From assembly GCA_964517215.1 (NCBI GenBank), contig CAZFBR010000148.1:1-8748 (forward strand): a stretch of DNA of 8,748 bases. Reading direction: 5' to 3'. The notes beneath the pieces are model-generated. The model had not been told where the DNA came from, did no database searches, and saw nothing but the letters and a program-made list of their open reading frames with translations. The stretch is from CAZFBR01 sp035353495 [NCBI: uncultured bacterium] (GTDB lineage: Bacteria > DAOPZR01). Shown here one piece after another: positions 1 through 4,569 of the stretch. Every line of letters starts with the position of its first letter. Position 1 is the stretch's first letter. The position numbers were made by a program, and so were the translations under genes.

Positions 1-1
1 C

Positions 2-25
2 TGGCTGGCCGCCCAGGCCCGCTGA
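2..25 (+). CDS. Possible C-terminal tail of an upstream gene
   Basis: The first bases read in frame 2 as Trp-Leu-Ala-Ala-Gln-Ala-Arg followed by TGA at 23-25, 18 bp before the exporter start. This is composition-typical coding sequence and could be the end of a preceding gene. Seven codons cannot identify it, and the other two forward frames are also open here, so this is only a possibility. Confidence 0.25.
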   Translation, partial: WLAAQAR

Positions 26-43
26 CCGCGCGACCCGACCAGC

Positions 44-1291
44 ATGTCCGGCATCCCTTCCCGACCAGCCCCCGGTGCGCCGCCGCGCCGGCTGGCGCTG
101 ATGATCACGGCGTTCAGTTCGCTCGGGCCGTTCGCCATCGACACCTACCTGCCGTCGTTCCCGTCCATTGAACGGACCTTTGGCGTCAGCTCCGTCGCCA
201 CGCAGCAGACCCTGACCGCCTACCTGGTGCCGTTTGCGCTGATGACCCTGTGGCACGGCGCCATATCCGACACGCTCGGCCGCAAGCGGGTGGTGGTGGC
301 GGGCACCCTGCTGTTTGCGCTCGGGTCGGTGATCTGTGCGCTGGCCCCGACGCTGCTGGTGCTGCTGCTGGGCCGGGTGCTGCAGGGGATGAGCGCGGGC
401 GCGGGGATGGTGGTGGGCCGCGCCATTATCCGCGATGTCTGCGCGGGCGCGCAGGCGCAGCGGATGATGGCGGTGATCACCATGACCTTTGCCGTGGCGC
501 CGGCGGTGGCGCCCATCGTCGGCGGCTGGCTGGAAGTGCTCATGGGCTGGCGCGCGGTGTTTGTGTTCCTGACGCTGGTGGCGCTGCTGGTGGCGGGCTG
601 GTGCCAGTGGTCGATGCCCGAGACGCTGCCGCCCGCCCGCCGCCGGAGGTTCACGCCCGGCCTGCTCCTGCGCGGGTACGCCATGGTGCTGGCCAATCGC
701 ACCTTCACCGCCGTCGGCCTGGCCATGACGATGATCTTTGGCGGCATGCTGATCTATGTGCTCGCGGCGCCCAAATTCCTGATCGGGCACCTCGGGCTGA
801 GCGCAACGGAATTCTACTGGCTGTACGGACCCAATACGCTTGCCATGATGGCGGGGGCGGCGCTGTCCGGGCGCATGGCGGGCCGGCTCAACCGGCGGCG
901 GACCCTGCGCCTCGGCTTCCGGGCGATGCTCGCGTTTGCGCTGGGCAATGTGCTGCTCAACCTGCTGGTGGCGCCGCGGGTGCCGTGGTGCATTCTGCCG
1001 ATTGCGGGGTATGTGCTGGCCATGGGCGTGGCGCTGCCGACGCTGGCGCTCATGGGGCTGGATCTCTTTCCCCGCCGCCGCGGACTGGCGTCGTCCTGCC
1101 AGGCCTTCCTGCAATCGTCGGGCAATGCCATGGTCTCGGCGCTGCTGGTGCCGCTGATCTGGCATTCACCGCTGACACTGGCGGCGGGCATGGCCGGAAT
1201 GCTCCTGGGCGGGGCGCTGCTGATTGCGCTAACGCTTTTCTGGCTGCGCCGGGGCAAGCGCGCCTGCCGGCTGGCCTATTTCGGGCGCTGA
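44..1291 (+). CDS. MFS drug exporter, Bcr/CflA family
   Basis: This is a 415-residue inner-membrane proton-driven exporter of the Bcr/CflA (DHA1) group. Family members expel bicyclomycin, chloramphenicol and similar drugs; the substrate here cannot be read from sequence. About 12 hydrophobic helices span the protein. Helix 1 carries the Bcr/CflA-like AIDTYLPSFP with Asp33. The MFS loop 2-3 motif A is GAISDTLGRKRV (residues 72-83), helix 4 has the GRVLQG motif with Arg111, and helix 5 has the antiporter-type APAVAPIVGGW (152-162). Length is normal for the family. The first ATG gives a short hydrophilic N-tail, but no Shine-Dalgarno sequence precedes it, so translation may be coupled to an upstream gene. 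Its 3' end overlaps the opposing BrkB-like gene by 16 bp. Family assignment is firm. Confidence 0.93.
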   Translation: MSGIPSRPAPGAPPRRLALMITAFSSLGPFAIDTYLPSFPSIERTFGVSSVATQQTLTAYLVPFALMTLWHGAISDTLGRKRVVVAGTLLFALGSVICALAPTLLVLLLGRVLQGMSAGAGMVVGRAIIRDVCAGAQAQRMMAVITMTFAVAPAVAPIVGGWLEVLMGWRAVFVFLTLVALLVAGWCQWSMPETLPPARRRRFTPGLLLRGYAMVLANRTFTAVGLAMTMIFGGMLIYVLAAPKFLIGHLGLSATEFYWLYGPNTLAMMAGAALSGRMAGRLNRRRTLRLGFRAMLAFALGNVLLNLLVAPRVPWCILPIAGYVLAMGVALPTLALMGLDLFPRRRGLASSCQAFLQSSGNAMVSALLVPLIWHSPLTLAAGMAGMLLGGALLIALTLFWLRRGKRACRLAYFGR

Positions 1292-2139
1292 CCGGCGGCG
1301 TGGCGGGCGAGGACGAACCGGCGGTAAAACTGGCAGTTGCAGATCTCGCCGACGAGAATGGCGAGGTCGAGCAGCTGCAGCCAGAGCATGAGGACGATAA
1401 CCACGCTGATCATGCCGAAGGAGACGGAGAGCACGGCCAGGTTGCTGACGTAGAGGGCGAACAGGCGCGAGGCGAGGGCGAACAGGGCGCAGGCGATGAC
1501 GGCGCCCGGCATGCTCCAGGGGAGCGGGCGGGAACGCCGGCCGAGGGCGTGATAGAAGAGCGCCAGCCCGCCCAGCAGCAGCAGCAGCGCCAGCGGCCAG
1601 CGCAGGATGAACCACGCCGCCTGCCAGCCCCAGGCCCAGCCGGCGCTGGCAAACAGCTGCGCCGCCAGCGGCGGGGCGATGACCCACAGCGCCAGGGTCA
1701 GCACGAGCGCAGCGGTGCCGGCCAGGGTGAAGAAGACCCGGTAGAGCGCGGTGCGCATGATGCCGAGGTCGCCCTGCCGCCCGTTGATGACGGTGAAGGC
1801 GTCGATGAACGAACCGATCCCGGACGATCCGGCCCAGATGATGCCCAGCCCGGAAAACGACAGCAGGGTGTAATCGGCGGCGGAATAGGCGCGGGTGAAC
1901 CAGCGGTCGACGAGGCGGGTCACCATCTCCGGCGAAATCTCGGCGAACAGCCGGCGGGCGATGGTGACCAGATCGGCCTGGGGAAAGAGCCCGAGCAGGA
2001 AGCAGCAGACGATCAGGAAGGGAAAGAAACCGAACAGCTGGTAAAAGGCGATTTCCGCCGACATGCCGACCAGCCGGGTGTCGGTTGTGTGCCGGGCGAT
2101 GGCCCGAAGCAGGGTGCGGTCGATCAGCAGTCGGCGCAT
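1276..2139 (-). CDS. YihY/BrkB (virulence factor BrkB) family membrane protein
   Basis: The gene encodes a 287-residue integral membrane protein of the YihY/BrkB family. These proteins have about six helices and are often called ribonuclease BN by historical mistake; their true function is poorly known. Family landmarks are the N-terminal SAEIAFYQLFGFFPFL segment, the central LSFSGLGIIWAGSSGIGSF stretch, the LPWSMPGAVIACALF region, and the C-terminal FGMISVVIVLMLWLQLLDLA and GEICN. The frame stays open upstream to 2412, but that extension runs through the tRNA at 2208-2283 and gives the typical tRNA-shadow peptide (RRRDLNPRPRDYDSRALP), so the true start is the ATG at 2139. No good Shine-Dalgarno sequence is visible. 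A weak minus-strand promoter (TTGTCA, 17 bp, TACGCT) would give a nearly leaderless mRNA. It converges with the exporter gene. Confidence 0.9.
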   Translation of the reverse strand: MRRLLIDRTLLRAIARHTTDTRLVGMSAEIAFYQLFGFFPFLIVCCFLLGLFPQADLVTIARRLFAEISPEMVTRLVDRWFTRAYSAADYTLLSFSGLGIIWAGSSGIGSFIDAFTVINGRQGDLGIMRTALYRVFFTLAGTAALVLTLALWVIAPPLAAQLFASAGWAWGWQAAWFILRWPLALLLLLGGLALFYHALGRRSRPLPWSMPGAVIACALFALASRLFALYVSNLAVLSVSFGMISVVIVLMLWLQLLDLAILVGEICNCQFYRRFVLARHAAGQRPK

Positions 2140-2167
2140 GGCGCAAGCGTAGCTTATCGCGTTGCGG

Positions 2168-2196
2168 TTGACAAACGCCCGGCAGTAAGGCAGAAT
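2168..2196 (+). promoter_or_regulatory. Sigma70 promoter for the CAU tRNA
   Basis: A perfect -35 box TTGACA (2168-2173) and a -10 box CAGAAT (2191-2196) are separated by exactly 17 bp. The expected start is near 2203, a few bases before the mature tRNA end at 2208. Position, spacing and box quality suit a strong stable-RNA promoter. Confidence 0.75.
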
Positions 2197-2207
2197 CCCG
2201 CGCACGT

Positions 2208-2283
2208 ACCGGCGTAGCTCAGTTGGTAGAGCGCGGGAATCATAATCCCTAGGTCGTGGGTTCAAGTCCCTCCGCCGGTACCA
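2208..2283 (+). tRNA. tRNA with CAU anticodon (probably elongator Met; Ile2 possible)
   Basis: The 76-nt gene folds as a cloverleaf. The acceptor 2208-2214 (ACCGGCG) pairs fully with 2273-2279. U8-A9 is present, the D-arm is GCTC/GAGC with AGTTGGTA in the loop, and the T loop is TTCAAGT. Discriminator A2280 is followed by an encoded CCA. The anticodon loop ATCATAA puts CAT at 2241-2243. The initiator tRNA is excluded because 1-72 is a true A-U pair and the anticodon stem lacks three consecutive G-C pairs of the initiator type. Elongator Met and lysidine-modified Ile2 cannot be separated safely by eye; I favour Met. Two stem positions do not pair: C27/U43 at the top of the anticodon stem and U50/U64 in the T stem. 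The gene has its own promoter and terminator. Confidence 0.9.
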
Positions 2284-2297
2284 TTGGGCAATGACAG

Positions 2298-2324
2298 CAG
2301 CGACGGCATGTCCGTCGCTGTTTT
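2298..2324 (+). terminator. Intrinsic terminator after the CAU tRNA
   Basis: A perfect 9-bp stem (CAGCGACGG at 2298-2306 with CCGTCGCTG at 2312-2320) closes a 5-nt loop and is followed by TTTT. It lies 15 nt past the tRNA CCA end, so it ends the single-tRNA transcript and insulates the downstream glycosylase gene. Confidence 0.85.
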
Positions 2325-2383
2325 GCTGCGGACAACCGACGGCGCGGTGGCCGTGCGCGGGTGCGCCAGGCGCGCGGCGCCGG

Positions 2384-2402
2384 GCGGCAGCCGCGCTGCC
2401 GC
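2384..2402 (+). repeat. GC-rich perfect hairpin upstream of the glycosylase gene
   Basis: GCGGCAGC (2384-2391) and GCTGCCGC (2395-2402) form an 8-bp perfect inverted repeat around CGC. No T-tract follows (GGGGG instead), so it is not an intrinsic terminator. It lies in the untranslated region between the tRNA terminator and the glycosylase start. It may be chance in this GC-rich DNA. Confidence 0.4.
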
Positions 2403-2447
2403 GGGGGAGCACCGGCGCATACTGACGCGGCGATGCGGGCCGGACTC

Positions 2448-3119
2448 ATGACTGACGAAAACCGTTTGCAGGAAATATTCCGCCGGCTGCTGGCCGCCTT
2501 TGGCCCGCAGCACTGGTGGCCCGGCGAGACGCGCTGGGAGATCATGCTGGGCGCGATCCTCACGCAGAATACCGCATGGACCAATGTCGAACAGGCGATC
2601 GGCAACCTCAAGCGGGCGCAGGCGCTGCCGCTGGCGGCGGTGCGGGCGCTTCCCGATGCGGTGCTGGCGCGGCATATCCGTCCGTCGGGCTATTTCAACC
2701 AGAAAGTGAAGAAGATCCGCGCGCTGCTGCGCTGGCTGGACGGGGAGCACGGCGGCTCGCTGGCGCGTGCGGCGCGGGTGCCGACGGAGCGCCTGCGCGC
2801 GGAACTGCTGGGGATCTGGGGGATCGGTCCGGAAACGGCCGACAGCATGCTGCTGTACGCCTTCAATCGTCCGGTGTTTGTGGTCGATGCCTATACCCGG
2901 CGCATCCTGCCGCGCTGCGGTCTGTTCCCGGCGGCATGGGAGTATGCGCAGGTGCAGGCGTATTGCGTGGCGCATGCGCCGGCGGGCGTGCCATGCTACA
3001 ATGAATTCCATGCCCTGCTGGTGATGCTGGGCAAGCAGTTTTGCAAACCGCGCCCGCGATGCGCCGGTTGCCCGCTGCAGACGCGGTGCGCGACGGGACA
3101 GAAGAGGAAATGCCCATGA
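2448..3119 (+). CDS. Endonuclease III-related DNA glycosylase (COG2231 / MagIII-like HhH-GPD)
   Basis: A 223-residue HhH-GPD DNA repair protein of the COG2231 type, whose studied member H. pylori MagIII removes 3-methyladenine. Family marks are FGPQHWWPGETRWE followed by MLGAILTQNTAWTNVE, and RPSGYFNQK. The helix-hairpin-helix is LLGIWGIGPETAD. The catalytic Asp is D147 in FVVDAYTRR. The residue 18 positions before it, where endonuclease III has its lyase Lys120, is Glu129, so a monofunctional glycosylase without AP-lyase activity is expected. Four C-terminal cysteines (C199-x5-C205-x2-C208-x5-C214) should bind a 4Fe-4S cluster. The first gap is one residue shorter than in E. coli Nth (x6). 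I chose ATG 2448 because the family homology begins shortly after it. ATG 2433 is the alternative, and an open extension to 2361 is Arg/Gly/Ala-rich and unconvincing. The stop overlaps the next start (ATGA). Confidence 0.88.
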   Translation: MTDENRLQEIFRRLLAAFGPQHWWPGETRWEIMLGAILTQNTAWTNVEQAIGNLKRAQALPLAAVRALPDAVLARHIRPSGYFNQKVKKIRALLRWLDGEHGGSLARAARVPTERLRAELLGIWGIGPETADSMLLYAFNRPVFVVDAYTRRILPRCGLFPAAWEYAQVQAYCVAHAPAGVPCYNEFHALLVMLGKQFCKPRPRCAGCPLQTRCATGQKRKCP

Positions 3120-3604
3120 AGATGCTGGCGCTGCTGCTGCTGGTGCTGCTGGTTGGTTGCGCCGGCGGCGGGGAACCCGGGGAACCCGGGCCGGTGGCCG
3201 GACAGGCGGAGCTGCGGTGGGCGGGAACCGCCGACCTCGACCTGGAACTCTGGACCGATAGCGGCACCTACGACAGTGATGCCAATGACTGGGGGACCGG
3301 GGCAATGGCGCCGAACTGCGAAAAATTTGCCGTGCGTTCGTATGGCGCACGGGATGACGTGCGCGGCGGGACCGGTCGTGATTTTGCCGGCAGTTCGTGG
3401 TGGCTGGCAGTTACGGCATGGCGGGCTGACCAGCCCTGTACTGCGACTGTCACCCTGCAGGATGCTGCTGGCAGCCATATAGTTATGCAGAAAATTACCG
3501 CTGATTCGGCGGTGGTGTGGCGGGTGGCGCGATGGAATGGCGCCGGCGGCAACTGGGTGATCAGTGACACGTTACTGCGGGCGCCAGCGCGACAGCAACG
3601 GTAA
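3116..3604 (+). CDS. Small predicted lipoprotein with a beta-rich, aromatic mature domain
   Basis: The 162-residue product has a clean lipoprotein signal: MKM, a run of Leu/Val, and lipobox LVGC with Cys15, followed by Ala at +2. After a Gly/Glu/Pro linker (GEPGEPGP, encoded by a 9-bp tandem repeat near 3176-3193) comes a mature domain with AELRWAGTADLDLELWT. The 'tADLDLelW' pattern recalls secreted beta-sandwich domains, but I cannot assign a family. Cys68 and Cys108 could form a disulfide. GAGG (3104-3107) sits 8 nt before ATG 3116, which decides this start over ATG 3110. The start shares 4 nt with the glycosylase stop (ATGA), implying translational coupling. Function is unknown, and the coupling to a repair gene need not mean a shared pathway. 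Confidence 0.8.
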   Translation: MKMLALLLLVLLVGCAGGGEPGEPGPVAGQAELRWAGTADLDLELWTDSGTYDSDANDWGTGAMAPNCEKFAVRSYGARDDVRGGTGRDFAGSSWWLAVTAWRADQPCTATVTLQDAAGSHIVMQKITADSAVVWRVARWNGAGGNWVISDTLLRAPARQQR

Positions 3605-3620
3605 ACAACGTACAAAATGA

Positions 3621-3649
3621 TTGACAAAAAGCCAATTATATAGTATAAT
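3621..3649 (+). promoter_or_regulatory. Perfect consensus sigma70 promoter for the micro-lipoprotein
   Basis: TTGACA (3621-3626) and TATAAT (3644-3649) match the sigma70 consensus at all 12 positions with a 17-bp spacer. The surrounding 60 bp are strikingly AT-rich for this genome, and an A-rich stretch just upstream (3603-3618) could act as an UP element. Start is expected near 3656, giving a leader of about 35 nt. This is the strongest promoter visible in the window. Confidence 0.88.
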
Positions 3650-3650
3650 T
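3634..3650. promoter_or_regulatory. Palindrome over the -10 box (possible operator)
   Basis: AATTATA (3634-3640), TAG, TATAATT (3644-3650) is a perfect 7+7 inverted repeat covering the -10 hexamer and half of the spacer. It could be a repressor site that tames an otherwise maximal promoter. It could also just reflect AT-rich promoter composition. It places a second TATAAT on the minus strand, with no good -35 box for it. Confidence 0.4.
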
Positions 3651-3690
3651 TCGCGAATAGTTGTCCAATATCTTGGTAAAGGAGTTTCGC

Positions 3691-3795
3691 ATGCAGAAGA
3701 TCAAGTATGTGTGGTACACGATGCTGGTGGCGATGCTGACGTTCGTTACGGGTTGCGCGTGGGACTGGAGCCGGTGGCCCTGGTCGGCAGAGTAA
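3691..3795 (+). CDS. Tryptophan-rich micro-lipoprotein, 34 residues
   Basis: A 34-codon reading frame starts at ATG 3691, with AAAGGAG at 3678-3684 six nt upstream. A complete lipoprotein signal follows: MQKIK, a hydrophobic helix, then VTGC with Cys22. Lipidation at Cys22 would leave a 13-residue mature lipopeptide, CAWDWSRWPWSAE, with four Trp and no hydrophobic aliphatic residue, probably held at the membrane surface. The consensus promoter (3621-3649) and good ribosome site argue for high expression. In size it resembles entericidin-like or lysis-type micro-lipoproteins, but the sequence matches none I know. The other reading is a Trp-codon leader peptide for attenuation (five TGG codons, four within eight codons). 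The lipobox argues against that, as does the absence of an obvious tryptophan gene downstream. Confidence 0.7.
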   Translation: MQKIKYVWYTMLVAMLTFVTGCAWDWSRWPWSAE

Positions 3796-3850
3796 GCGGC
3801 ACAGTGTGCCGGCGGCCGGACGCCCCGCAAGGGGCGTCGCGGGTGCCGCT
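3795..3850 (+). repeat. Two hairpins with an alternative pairing after the micro-lipoprotein
   Basis: Just after the stop codon, CGGCAC (3797-3802) can pair with GTGCCG (3806-3811) around a 3-nt loop. GACGCCCC (3819-3826) then pairs with GGGGCGTC (3831-3838) around a GCAA tetraloop. The first arm, extended to AGCGGCAC (3795-3802), is also perfectly complementary to GTGCCGCT (3843-3850), which would enclose the second hairpin. No T-tract follows, so this is not a canonical intrinsic terminator. It may stabilise the short mRNA's 3' end or limit readthrough into the next gene. Confidence 0.5.
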
Positions 3851-3906
3851 GGAATTATGCGGGGTGACGGCGGGCGTGTGCGCCTGCGGTCGGGGGAATG
3901 CAAGCC

Positions 3907-4275
3907 ATGGCAGAGGTTGACGAAGCGGCAGACGATGCGGCCGGCTCACGCCGGCGGACAGCAAGCAAGGCGGAGGATATCACCATCGAGTATTGCGAGG
4001 GTGATGTCTGTCTGGTCAAGGAACTGAAAAAAGAAATTCTGAGCCGTGGCGGCTGGTCGACAGTCATGTTCCTCTACCAGGATTTCGACCGCAAGACCGG
4101 CGGGTATCGCGAACCGAAAATATCGATCCGCCGTTACCAGAAGGTCGGCGGCGCGTATGTGCAGCGCAGCAAGTTCACCATCTCCAGCGCGCAGCAGGCG
4201 ACGACGATTGCCGGCATTTTGCGCGAGTGGACGGGTGCGCTGCTGGCGGCGAACGGCGAATCAGCGCCGGCGTAG
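3907..4275 (+). CDS. Conserved-looking protein of unknown function
   Basis: The 122-residue protein has no signal peptide and no membrane segment, so it is probably cytoplasmic. Residues 1-22 are polar and likely disordered. A compact domain follows: EYCEGDVC (C30, C35), VKELKKEILSRGGWSTVMFL, YQDFDRKTGGY, PKISIRRYQKVGGAYVQRSKF, and TISSAQQATTIAGILREW. Its basic, aromatic strands and closing helix would suit nucleic-acid binding, but that is inference. From memory, similar WSTVMFLYQ / SKFxISS proteins occur in deltaproteobacteria without assigned function. I chose ATG 3907 because GGGGGA (3892-3897) lies 9 nt before it. ATG 3898, three codons earlier, would sit directly against that site. It lies between the micro-lipoprotein and the structured RNA segment, so it may be reached from the 3621 promoter by readthrough. 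Confidence 0.75.
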   Translation: MAEVDEAADDAAGSRRRTASKAEDITIEYCEGDVCLVKELKKEILSRGGWSTVMFLYQDFDRKTGGYREPKISIRRYQKVGGAYVQRSKFTISSAQQATTIAGILREWTGALLAANGESAPA

Positions 4276-4328
4276 CGGCCGGCAACGGGCTATCCGGCAC
4301 ATTCAAGTTCAGGGAGTTCATGCCCGAT

Positions 4329-4459
4329 AAAGGGTGTAGGCCAGGTTGAAAGTTCCCTCCAACTACCCCTACCTGGTCAACCCTTTTCAGGCGCCCACCT
4401 GAAAGGACTGTGTCGGATTAGGCAGGCGTCCTTGCAAACGCCTGCCTAATCCTTTTTTT
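4329..4459 (+). ncRNA. Candidate structured RNA with C-rich loops
   Basis: The segment between the unknown gene and tRNA-Arg folds well. AAAGGGT (4329-4335) pairs with ACCCTTT (4380-4386) outside GGCCAGGT (4339-4346) with ACCTGGTC (4371-4378, one G-U). Inside them a small AGTT/AACT hairpin presents the loop CCCTCC. A second hairpin, TTTCAGG (4385-4391) with CCTGAAA (4398-4404), has loop CGCCCA and competes for the shared T residues with the outer stem, so two folds are possible. A 15-bp terminator stem closes the unit. C-rich apical loops that look like anti-Shine-Dalgarno sequence are typical of mRNA-targeting sRNAs. It could equally be the 3' UTR of the upstream gene. A possible but poor promoter is TTCAAG (4302-4307) with GATAAA (4326-4331). 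I recognise no known RNA family. Confidence 0.4.
4415..4459 (+). terminator. Very strong intrinsic terminator
   Basis: A perfect 15-bp stem (4415-4429 with 4438-4452, GGATTAGG...CCTAATCC) closes an 8-nt loop and is followed immediately by seven T. It ends the transcript of the unknown gene and/or the candidate RNA. tRNA-Arg begins 17 nt after its T-tract. Confidence 0.95.
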
Positions 4460-4461
4460 AT
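4432..4461 (+). promoter_or_regulatory. Possible tRNA-Arg promoter embedded in the terminator
   Basis: Only 16 nt separate the T-tract from the tRNA, so any dedicated promoter must overlap the terminator. The best match is TTGCAA (4432-4437) in the terminator loop, then 18 bp, then TTTTAT (4456-4461), which would start near 4468. Box quality is modest, and readthrough with processing is the alternative. Confidence 0.3.
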
Positions 4462-4475
4462 GCGCAACGGAACGC

Positions 4476-4552
4476 GCGCCCGTAGCTCAGCCGGATAGAG
4501 CAGCGGTTTCCTAAACCGCAGGCCGGCGGTTCGAATCCGCCCGGGCGTACCA
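4476..4552 (+). tRNA. tRNA-Arg (anticodon CCT)
   Basis: The 77-nt gene reads codon AGG. The acceptor GCGCCCG (4476-4482) pairs with CGGGCGT (4542-4548), with a G-U at 1-72. The D-arm is GCTC/GAGC. The anticodon stem GCGGT/ACCGC is perfect, with loop TTCCTAA (CCT at 4510-4512), and the T loop is TTCGAAT. Discriminator A4549 is followed by an encoded CCA. The PHP gene starts 17 nt after it with no terminator between, so the tRNA may be processed from the head of that mRNA. Confidence 0.96.
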
Positions 4553-4569
4553 ATAGGAAACGGAGCATC

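Noticed and set aside
250-2217. 655-codon plus-strand open frame through the exporter, BrkB gene and into the tRNA
   Set aside because: It spans two real genes in the wrong frame or strand, has low-complexity Ala/Gly/Gln composition, and runs into a tRNA. It is a GC-bias shadow.
2140-2412. N-terminal extension of the BrkB-like protein through the tRNA
   Set aside because: The extension translates the antisense of the tRNA and terminator. The family homology starts just after the ATG at 2139.
3268-3903. 211-codon minus-strand frame opposite the lipoprotein and promoter region
   Set aside because: It runs antisense to a gene with lipobox, ribosome site and coupling. Its composition is shadow-like, with no domain.
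3621-3920. 99-codon plus-strand frame overlapping the micro-lipoprotein
   Set aside because: Its start lies inside the promoter, before the expected transcription start, and its sequence is a frame-shifted shadow of the micro-lipoprotein and GC-rich spacer.
4320-4349. Nine-codon reading frame (ATG CCC GAT ... TGA) at the start of the structured RNA
   Set aside because: GGGAG is only 3-4 nt from the ATG and the frame overlaps the predicted stems. There is not enough to call a leader peptide.
4415-4452. Integron attC-like site (ATTAGGC...GCCTAAT)
   Set aside because: The stem is perfectly paired, lacks the extrahelical bases and core site layout of attC, and is followed directly by T7. It is a terminator.
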